Shown in pieces: positions 46,342 through 55,305 of a stretch of DNA of 64,000 bases (its first letter is position 1; each line of letters opens with the position of its first letter). The stretch comes from Cubamyces lactineus (taxonomy: Eukaryota; Basidiomycota; Agaricomycetes; Polyporales; Polyporaceae). A program made the position numbers and the translations under genes. The notes below the pieces were generated by a model. That model ran no database searches, was not told where the DNA came from, and saw only the letters and a list, made by a program, of their open reading frames with translations. The stretch covers positions 682,001 to 746,000 of the forward strand of contig JACDTU010000004.1 of NCBI GenBank assembly GCA_022376465.1, written 5' to 3'.

Positions 46342-46994
46342 GGGAGCACAAGGTGGTATACGTGTAAAGCTTAGCACAGTTACGAAGCCAGGAGCTAGAA
46401 CGGGAAGAGGAAGGCAGGCTGAATTGGGAGAAGGAGCGTGTGTGAGTGCGAGCAGCTCATGTCCGTAGGCGAGTGGTCGGCCATTCCCGAATCACGGGCG
46501 CTCGTGGGCGAACGCACACTTGTGCGGGCGCTTGGAGGGCTCTCTCGTCGACGTCCTGTCAGTGGACAACTTCTTCGATGCAGCAGCCTTCCGAGCTAGA
46601 CGTATCCCGGATACAAATACTGTTCGTATTTTGATTCCGACGAATGCCACGGCCGTGCGATAGGAGGGCCTAGACCCGCTGGAAAGAGCACCACGAGGAC
46701 AGGTAAGAGCAGAGGGGGTGGTTCTAGTTGCGGCGGTTGGGGGGCGAGCGGACAAGGTACGAGGGAAAGTGGCTGGCCTCTGACCTGTCCTGGGCGATTC
46801 TCCAACGCATGCGCCAGATCTTGACGCGTTTGGCAAGCGTGGCGCACTCCTCCCACTCTGCACACTGGCCTCACATCGACGTCATCGTCCCAGACCCACC
46901 CTATATAGCCTCTCCCTCTCCGCTCTGCCCTTCACTTTCCCAACGACCCCTCACGACTCGTACGCAATCCCCTTCACGATCTACTCTATCTATC
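46342..46994. promoter_or_regulatory. Shared divergent promoter, GOS1 / small membrane protein
   Basis: 653 bases lie between divergent starts. A TATA box for the plus-strand gene is at 46902-46908, with CT-rich sequence up to the ATG. No gene is recognised inside. Confidence 0.5.
46902..46908 (+). promoter_or_regulatory. TATA box of the small membrane protein gene
   Basis: TATATAG lies 93 bp before the ATG at 46995 and is followed by a pyrimidine-rich leader, an arrangement typical of highly expressed fungal genes. Confidence 0.55.
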
Positions 46995-47330
46995 ATGGTG
47001 CGCCAAGCCGACTATATGCGTATGGTCAGCTGAGTGCTAACCCCCACTTCTCTAGGGCGCAATCTTCTCCGCCATTGGCGCTGCTATCAACGCAGTCGTC
47101 TCTGCTATTGCAGAGATCATCATGATCATAGTTAGCGTCATCGTAACAGTGAGTAACACACGTTCTACCCGTTCGGCCTTTAGTTGACATTTGTCTGTCA
47201 GATCATTGTGACTATCTTCGATATCATCTTCGACATCCTTTGCTGCAACTGCTTCGGCGGTCGTCAGAGACGGACGGGAACGCACAGATACAGGTTCGGC
47301 CGTGGAGGAGGAGCTGCAGCCACGTACTAG
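46995..47330 (+). CDS. Small hydrophobic membrane protein (74 aa), start codon alone in exon 1
   Basis: The coding sequence begins with an ATG at 46995-46997 that is followed at once by an intron (46998-47055, GTGCGC...CTCTAG). Exon 2 (47056-47148) gives GAIFSAIGAAINAVVSAIAE and IIMIIVSVIVT. Exon 3 (47202-47330) gives IIVTIFDIIFDILCCNCFGG and an Arg/Gly-rich tail ending AAATY. The result is one long or two short membrane segments, a CCxC cluster that could be acylated, and a basic tail. Without splicing the frame stops after 12 codons. I have a general memory of similar tiny proteins in agaricomycetes but cannot give a name or function. Confidence 0.75.
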
Positions 47331-48751
47331 AGCGCCCTCGTCCCTCTTCCTACCTCTGCGCGAGCCGTGCCGAAGTTATACCCGTGCTTGGACTCGGTGT
47401 TGCGTGTTGTCTGATCCGCCTGATGCTACCTGTATTTCTGATTAATCAAGCTGCATTGTCCCTAATTTACGATCTTGCAATTCCGCTTTTGTACGGCTAG
47501 AGCTCGTCACCTGGTGTCCACCGTTCACCTAAGTCGTATTACTGATTTCTGAGGATTTGCTGGTGTTCCCTCGCGCTTCCGCTCGAACGTGGCTTCGAAA
47601 TGGTGAGTCCACGGCTCACATCGCTCTGTCCATGCACTCATCATGCCGTTCAGCTCAACAGCGCAGAAGGGTGTTCAGGGTATGCCCGCCGATCGTACTT
47701 GCACATATACGTGAGATACTGAGCAGTTCTATAGCGCCACGCAGGGTACGCCGAAAGGCTAATGCAGGAAGTTGCGTATGGACCGCGAGTCTGAATTGGG
47801 CGGACCGGATTTGATGCTCCCTTTCTCCTGCATACGATGTTGTACCACTGTCAACAGAAGAGACGCAAGCGTATGTATGCTCGCGGGTTCTTGTTTCGTT
47901 CGTTAAAGGCGCGCACGAACTCAGGAAGCCTGTGCCCGACTGAGTGAGGCCGGGGCTCATAGTATGGGACCCTCATCGATTTCACCCGTACCCAGGCTCT
48001 TCCTTTCAGGGCCTTAAAACATGCGCTACTTGTTCGCCTCGGCGATGCAATATGGTTGCTAGCAAGTGCGGCGGTGTTGAAAGCGGTGTCGAGATCCCGG
48101 GCCCAGCAATATTAGACACGGTCCCTTGGACTCTCGGTAAGCAATGTCAACGCACACGTCAATGCATTCTCCTACTAATCAGATGTATAGCTTGTTGTAC
48201 GTTGCCAGATGTGTCATGTACTCAAGTATCCTTTGGCCCAGGGCGTTCAATACACACACGTAAGCTTGCGCCCAAGGATCCTCCCCCATCAACCTCACGG
48301 CGTGTGGCAGATGTCAATGTGCTTCTGTGATGAAATATCACTGGATGTAGACATATTGGCGCTGGAAGATCTCAGAAGCAACACCGGTACCTACTGATGG
48401 TGGACGGGATTTACTCCAGAGTACGAGTTGCATCGCGGTACAGGAAATACTGAAACTAGAGAGCGGTCGCTCCGCTATCGGGAGCGGCTGTAGACCTTCG
48501 GTCATGCTGATGGCCGAAACATGGGTAAGTTCTCATGGACGATGACAGCTGTGATGGCGTCGATACAGGATTCTTTCGCTTCGGGGTCACTCAAGTACGC
48601 GATACTCATCGGCGAACGACAAGGACCTTTTCTCTTCGCTATCCTCGTCAGCAGCTGGCCGCCATCGACAAACTAGCACAGCGGTGTGCGCCGAGCGCAT
48701 TCTTTCGGTCGAAACTTCAGCTCTCAATCCTCTCACATCGTCGTTTCCGCA
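47331..48751. other. 1.4-kb intergenic stretch
   Basis: No gene is recognised. Short open frames (47557-47814, 47944-48330, 48535-48888, all plus) have no motif. The right end is the promoter of the first tandem membrane protein. Confidence 0.4.
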
Positions 48752-50274
48752 ATGAATCCTCCGCCAGCCTTCTATGTCTTGCTGCTATGGTATATCACCG
48801 GCCCTGCCGCTGGAGACCAGAGTACACCCTTGACCCAATTCAACGCACCGTACGTGTCAAAACAGCCATTTGCCAATTCGACCGATGATAGACAGACGCT
48901 AACGGTTGACTAGCCAGTCTCTGTTGCAATGCGAACCCACCACGCTCACATGGCAGGGTGGAAAATGTGTGTACCGTACCTCTCTCTCCTGCGCCTCCTA
49001 TCCTTCATCTGACTGCTCATTGAAAAGCTCCTTATTCGCTGGTTGGTCCAATCGAGGCTACGAATTCGATGCGGAACTAATTGACACGTATCACTACCCA
49101 TATCATGTACGCAGGAGTAAGTCGGTGCATCCCCAAGGCTGGATGCTTTTGAGTGGCAATGCTCATGAGTCACGTTTCCTGTCAAGTATTTTCTGGGGCA
49201 ACGGGCCTTTGGACACCCCTTTACAGCAGTACTCCAACGTCACAGGCAATTCTGTAACTTGGGACACGAACGTCACGGCGGGTACGCACCCATCTTTGGT
49301 GGCAGCGCACATCAATTGACAATGACATTGGCAGGGTTACCGATCGTCTTTATCTTGAACGACAGTGCCGGAAATGGCTACGAAAGCGCGCCCCTGGCGG
49401 TGCAGATTGGATGTGAGTGCTGTTCAAGGGTATGCGCATTACGACAAAATGCACTCACGCCGCACGCTCGCAGCTGACCAGAGCTGCCTCAACGATGACT
49501 CGTCATCAACTGACACGGACACGACGACAAGTACTGAAGCGGGAGCTCTCACGTCCACGACTCCGACTCCTTTGGGCACAAACTATGGGACGACAGGCTC
49601 GAGGCAGTCGACATCTACTGCCACCCCCGAACCTACCAAGAACATGACGAAGACTGGACCGAGCCAGACGGTGGCTCTGATTGCAGGCGTAGCTGTGGGC
49701 GGCACGGCTGGGGTCGTGCTCGTTCTAGTTGGCGCGCTGCTCTTGCGGAAACGCATAGCGCGCAAGCGCTGTCACGACATCCGACCTCACACGCTGCGAA
49801 TTAGCCCTGAACCGCTGGACCAGATGAACCCACCGTTGATCATGCCCGAAAAGTACGCCGGGATCGAGGGTGAGCAGTTTTCTGACCGTAGTGACGTCCC
49901 GTCGCTGACCTGAATTGTCGGACAGCTACTGTTCTAGCGCCTGTGTCGCCTCTCGCTCCCGTTCACCATTCGTCGGGGCCTCCGTCAGGACCTACGTACA
50001 CAATCAACGCGCCAGGCGCGCATACCACAACCACGCCTCATCCGGGTCGAGAACCTCTAGGGATGGACAGTGAGTAACCAGAATCATCTGTTGAGGTTCT
50101 ACGTACTAAGGGACGTGGACTTCAGCATCTCGCAGGGTCCGCCGAGAGGTCGATGCGGGTAGCGTGCATCTGGATGATGCCTCTGACCCGGACGAAGCGA
50201 CGTCATCGCTCACTCTGCCACCCGCGTACGAAGATCTGCCGCGTCGGCGACGTCAGCGCCAGAGACGGAAGTGA
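48752..50274 (+). CDS. Ser/Thr-rich single-pass membrane protein, tandem copy A
   Basis: Type I membrane protein. A signal peptide (MNPPPAFYVLLLWYITGPAAG) is followed by a small beta-rich ectodomain read across several introns: SLLQCEPTTLTWQGGK, SPYSL, IFWGNGPLDTPLQQY, VTGNSVTWDTNVTAG, VFILNDSAGNGYESAPL and DQSCLNDD. A Ser/Thr stalk with N-glycosylation sites follows, then the membrane segment VALIAGVAVGGTAGVVLVLV and a basic stop-transfer (RKRIARKR). The cytosolic tail ends REVDAGSVHLDDASD, then LTLPPAYEDLP and a basic end; stop TGA at 50272-50274. The PPAY motif could bind a WW domain. The SPYSL exon is 14 nt (49028-49041) and a 2-nt exon (49115-49116) is needed to keep frame and spacing. 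Copy B is the neighbour; function unknown. Confidence 0.8.
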
Positions 50275-51173
50275 ATGTTCGGATTTTCTGTCGCAATCGT
50301 GTAGCCTGATGTTGTTAGGCTGTCTTCTGACAGATTGAAACCTTCGTGCGCGCAGAAAATGCGCCCTTCGCTGATTTGTGGGCTGGTATTTCGCATGGCC
50401 TGTCAGTAGTACACGCTACTATTGCTCGCGACACTCATAGCAGCGCCTCATGTATGCCCCCTGTTCGGGCGTGAGCCTCGGGGCTCTATTGGATTACTCC
50501 CGATCCCGCTCACGCCCGAAGGCTTCATTCCGTCGTCGCCGAGACTGCTGCACAGGAAAGCGCCCAGCATCCGCTTCTGATGAATTACGGCTGTGAAGTA
50601 GCATACTGTTGTGCCGATCATTGCCAACAGTATCCAAGCCGATCTACACCAGTCAGGTTTAGGTACCTGAACTAATGGTGAGCACTCACTTCATGTCCTG
50701 TCGCTCGTCCATATCCTCACGAGAATGCGACCCCCTTACTAGGTCGTAGAGCACTCGGGCTACTTCATTGCATGTACTTGTCGTAGATGAGCACAACTCG
50801 GCATAGCATCACTGACTCCTGCAGCCGATGAGAACAAATGTGCACTACGGGAGCGCATCAGACCAGCTTCGAGTACCTCTGGTAACGGCGCAGTGCCCAG
50901 GAGGCATCGGGGACACTCGAAGTTTGACAGCTGTGATCACGCAGATGGACGCCCAGCGGTTCACATTGCCCTCTAATGTTACACCCCCGGTCGGGATGGT
51001 AGGTAAACTGTCCCCCTCCTTTCTGCTAGCTCGACGCTCAACATCCTTTTCTTTCTGCCATCTGCAGGGTCGTCCTAGTAGCCGCGCGATCGTCGAGATA
51101 CGCGCGTCACTAGACGAGAATCCACGCAGCTCTAGCATTCATTTGTCCAAGAGCGCTCCGAACCGTCCCCCTC
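50275..51173. other. Intergenic between the tandem paralogs
   Basis: 899 bases. It contains a perfect 13-bp inverted repeat (50464-50520) and the promoter of copy B. No gene or clear paralog remnant is recognised. Confidence 0.45.
50464..50520. repeat. 13-bp perfect inverted repeat
   Basis: TTCGGGCGTGAGC (50464-50476) is the exact reverse complement of GCTCACGCCCGAA (50508-50520), with a 31-nt loop. A smaller hairpin, GAGCC-TCGG-GGCTC, overlaps the left arm. It lies about 190 bp downstream of the copy A stop, so it could fold in that gene's 3' UTR. No target-site duplication was seen. Confidence 0.6.
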
Positions 51174-52856
51174 ATGGCCACCCCACGCGCCTTCTGTGTT
51201 CTGGTGCTTTGCTTCTTCGTCGAGCTCGCTGCTGGACAAGTCCTCCTGATCCTTACCCCGTACGCGCCGAACTAACTTTGGGAACTGGACAACACTAACG
51301 GTTGACCAGCGATGGTCTTACACAGTGCAAACCCGTCGAACTCGGCTGGCAAGGTGGAACGCGTACGTGTCTGTCTATCGTATTCTGCTAGAACACCAGG
51401 ATGCTGCGGCTCAATGCGTGACTTTTGGGTAAGCCCCATACTTCCTGGTGAGTCGATGAACATGCCTGTTCGGCAGAACGGGCTGATCACCGTGGAACTT
51501 CACCCGTGTTGCGTTGATGGTGCAGGCGTAAGTGGCGCCGCCGATCTCAACAACGACACAGCAACAGCAGCACTGACACAGAGTTTGATATGTAGGATCG
51601 TCTTGGGCAGCTCGCCACAGGGAGAAGTTCTGCAACAGTTTGTAAACCTCACCGGCGACTCCTTGATTTGGAATACGAACGTGACCGCAGGTGAGTGCAC
51701 AACGACTTATAACGCTCACATGGGCCATTCGTCGATACAAGCTATGTCAGATACGTCGGTCGCTTTCGAGATAACCGACAGCGAAGGCAATGTTTCTCAG
51801 ACCGACGCCATCGTTGTGAACAGCAGTCGTAAGTGCCACTGAGTGATCTCAACGCATTGCATTAACAATGTGTTCGTGACATCTGCAGCCGACCAGAGCT
51901 GTCTGAATGACGGCACCTCCCAATCGAGTACTAACTCCGTGGACGCTTCTGATAGTACGACTGGTAGTACGACTAGTACCGCAGAGAACACTCAATCCAC
52001 AAGCACACGGCCGCCCTCTGCTACCGCATCTCCGAGTCCCGCACAGTCGGGCGTCGGTTCGGTCTCAAGTTCACGCACAGGGATTTCTTCGCACTCAAAT
52101 CCAACATCTGCATCCAATGGAGGCCCTTCGTTGTCCCTGGAGAAGACCTCATCATTCGTGTCAACGTCCAGCCCCGTACCCGCACCGACGGGGACAAGTG
52201 CAGCTCATCAAACCTCACGGTCCGTGGGGAGGGTTGTGGGTGCAGCTGTGGGAGGATCCATGGGCGGAGTCCTGTTGATCTTCTGCGTCGTATTGCTCTT
52301 GCGCAGAAGGTTGAGGCGTAGGCGTACGCCGGAGATCGAAAGTCAAAGACGGCGCATTGGCTCTGCATTGCTGGATACGACGGAACCGTTCATATCAATA
52401 CCCGAGAAGAAATTGGGTGCCAATGGTACGCCCTTCACATATCTTGCACGGTTGACTTCACGCTCCAATTGCCCCAATCTCGCCGTACTGGAATAGGAGC
52501 GTTACGTCCGGTTGTAGCAACAGGTGCTACAAACGTTTCTTTGGCCCATCCCCCTCCTTCCACTTCCGTGGATCCCCCGCCAGGGCCCACTCCAGCACCT
52601 ACTCCAAATGACACGTCGTACCAATCCAACCCAACGGTTACTCAAACAGAGCCAGGTATGTCCGCTCACGATATTGTCTGCATGAGATCTTGGAGTCATG
52701 GTTGCTTCCGTAGCAGTACGCAGGATCCGTCGGGAGGTCGATGCAGGGAGTGTGCATATGGACGATGCGTCTGATGGAGGCGGGACACTCACATTGCCAC
52801 CCGCGTACGAGGACTTGCCCCCTCGTCAGCGTCCGAGCCGCCGGAGACGAAAGTGA
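51174..52856 (+). CDS. Ser/Thr-rich single-pass membrane protein, tandem copy B
   Basis: Paralog of the preceding gene in the same direction. Signal peptide MATPRAFCVLVLCFFVELAAG, then DGLTQCKPVELGWQGGT, PPYFL (a 14-nt exon, 51434-51447), IVLGSSPQGEVLQQF, LTGDSLIWNTNVTAG, SVAFEITDSEGNVSQTD and DQSCLNDG. A longer Ser/Thr stalk follows than in copy A, then the membrane segment VVGAAVGGSMGGVLLIFCVV and RRRLRRRR. The tail has a Pro-rich stretch, then RREVDAGSVHMDDASD and LTLPPAYEDLP, ending in RRRRK with TGA at 52854-52856. Intron positions match copy A, including the putative 2-nt exon (51526-51527). The ectodomain and tail are more conserved than the stalk. Role unknown; a wall-sensing or surface role is inferred only from topology. 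Confidence 0.8.
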
Positions 52857-53393
52857 ACGGAAGGATTCCGCGTCGGTCCAAGCCATGTACGGTCTGGCAT
52901 AGGCCAGATAGCGCTCCGAGAGGGCATACGTGATGCTGCGATGTACTGTAATCAAGTTGTTGCAAGGTATGCGTCTGGTGGGAAGGTCTAGATCATGAAG
53001 AAGTCATGCACCCTGATGCAATCTCAAGTGGGGCGGTCCCATAGCCCGCCGGGTTGACCGAGATTCGCACACTGACTGACTAACCTTCTGCTAACTTGCC
53101 AAATACATTCAGGCTGCCTCTACTCGCCGTCCTGGGCTAGGACACTCGTTCTAATAATACTCACGTTTAGGTCACCAGATAGTCGAAGTCCTTTTCTTGC
53201 ACAAAATGCTCTCACGATTTGTGAGCAACCCCGGTGCCTGCAGTAATCACTTGGATGTCGATGACGACTAAGCTGAGGATCCAGAACCGAGATATTATAT
53301 AGGTCAATCGTTGTGAAGCCTCTGGATCTCTCCCAGGCTCGACCACGACCCTAGGGTATATGCCGACTGGACCATCAACATCCTCAGGACACC
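52857..53393. other. Intergenic, monooxygenase promoter
   Basis: 537 bases with no recognised gene. A TATA box lies near the right end at 53296-53302. Confidence 0.45.
53296..53302 (+). promoter_or_regulatory. TATA box of the FAD monooxygenase gene
   Basis: TATATAG lies 98 bp before the ATG at 53394. This is a consensus match at a usual distance. Confidence 0.5.
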
Positions 53394-55192
53394 ATGGTCC
53401 CATCCACTCCACCTCAGAAGCTCCAGGTGTCTGTCATCGGTGGAGGTGTGTGCGGTCTCGCATGCGCCATCGCTTTGGAAAGAGCGGGTGTGCCTGTGCA
53501 GCTGTTCGAAGCCGCTGTGAGTATAGTTGGACACATGGCCCTTTGTAATCTCTCGATGCTGATGTGGTTTGCATTCCCAGGCGGCGTTCGGTGAAATAGG
53601 CGCAGGGATCGGCATCGGTATATGCGACATGACCGTGCCACCGCGATCGAGAGAATTGATGACATTCACTTTCTATGCCTCTAGGACCGAATGCCGTACG
53701 CGTCCTCCGTTACATAGGCCTGCTGGATGCCGTCCTGCAGAAATGCAACCCTGGCGATCTGAAGCCCCGAGGATTTGTATACCGCACAGGCATGGGCGAA
53801 CATGAAGCTGTGTATACGGTATGTGCATTCAAGGCTGACGTCGCTGTTTTCTACGAACATACTGATACATCTCTCTCTCCGTGCAGGTCCCCGTCGAGGA
53901 TCCTGACGATTTTGGAATTGGCATCCATAGGTGACCTCCAGAGGCGCAGTCGGACTACGGATTGAATATTAATGACTGACAAGCATCTTCAAAGGGCCAC
54001 CTTCCTGGACGCCCTTGTGAACTTCGTGAACCCCGGCGTTTGCCACTTCAACAAACGCTGCGTCTCGGTAACTCAGTCGGCCGACAATCCCCAGCGCGTA
54101 CTGCTCCAGTTCCTCGATGGCTCCACACATGAGACGGACGTCGTCCTCGGTGCGGATGGGATCAAGAGCTCTATTCGCAAGTTTGTTCTTGGAGGGACCG
54201 ACGAAAGGATTGCGTTCAGTCATACGGTTGCATATAGAGGTCTCATACCATATGATGAGCTCAAAGCAGCTGGGTTCAAGACGGATTTAACCGTGGCGCC
54301 TGCGTGTTTCATGGGACCAAGCAAGGTATGTGTATGGCTGGCATACCGTGTCTTCGCCGTGGATCGTCGATGCTGACACGCTTTGCTGCTCAAGCATATC
54401 ATCACATTCGCCATCAAGAACAACGAGATCGTACGTTTGCTGGTTCGTGTGGTTAGAGTCGGTAGCCCAGATCTTCGCCTGCAGATCAATGTCGTCGCGT
54501 TTTCAGCCGACTACAAGACACCTATTGGAACAGAGAACCTACCGGACGGTGCAGCGTGGGTCGAACAAGTATCCCGAGACGAAGTCAAGAAGGTATACGA
54601 AGGAATGGGCCCCGATGTCACAGTCCTTCTCGAGCACATGCCTGAGAGACCTAGCAAGTGGTCGATCCACGTCGTTCATCCGCCTCTCGAAAGTTATGCC
54701 AAAGGGCGCGTAGCAGTCCTAGGCGACGCGGTACGTGCAGGCTCATAAATCACCCTAACGCAGACAGCCTTACTTCCGTGGTCGACTCCAGGCTCACGGC
54801 ATGCTTCCTCATCTCGGCGCAGGCGCCGGACAGGGCTTGGAGGACGCATATCTTCTCGCGAGACTTCTCAGCCATCCAGACACCAACAATGACAACATAG
54901 AGGTGCGTCGAGACACTACTTCAGGACCGTTGTAAACTCACACATGATCATTCAGGCCGTCTTGCAAGTGTACTCCCAAATCAGGCGGCCCCGCGCGCAG
55001 ATGGTGTGGGAGCGTAGCCGCCTCATGGGCAGGATCTACGACGGACACGGACCGCACGGGATGGATTGGGCGAAGACTGGAGAGGACATGGACGGCATGT
55101 TCCCGTGGGTTTGGCACCACGATGCCAACGACGACGTCGAGGCGGCTTTTGCACTGTTGCGCGAACGCGGTGCGTTCCCGAGAAGCGAGTAG
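53394..55192 (+). CDS. FAD-dependent monooxygenase, salicylate hydroxylase-like
   Basis: A class A flavoprotein monooxygenase of about 430 residues. The dinucleotide-binding motif is VSVIGGGVCGLACAIALERA. FGEIGAGIGIGPNAVRVL is restored across an intron, then IHRATFLDALVNF. The DG motif is VVLGADGIKSSIRKFV. The second FAD motif is restored as VLGDAAHGMLPHLGAGAGQG, followed by LEDAYLLARLLSH. The C-terminal helix VLQVYSQIRRPRAQMVWERS is typical of salicylate hydroxylase-type enzymes. The stop is at 55190-55192. These enzymes hydroxylate aromatic acids using NAD(P)H and oxygen; the substrate here cannot be told. At least seven introns use GT-AG. No biosynthetic partners are next to it, so a catabolic or detoxifying role is more likely. 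Confidence 0.9.
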
Positions 55193-55305
55193 AAATACAT
55201 TGGTGTTCGTCCTGGACTTACTGTCGCTGACGTCGTACGGAATGAGTATATGAGCCATGTGGCTGTCCCAATATCGTTCTAGAGTTCGACGAGAGTACGT
55301 GTTAC

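Noticed and set aside
48990..51600. Models of the tandem paralogs without the 2-nt exon (acceptors at CATGAG in A and CACAG in B)
   Set aside because: They keep frame but insert several residues (such as SLICR) that break the equal 12-residue spacing shared by both copies. Kept as the alternative to be tested.
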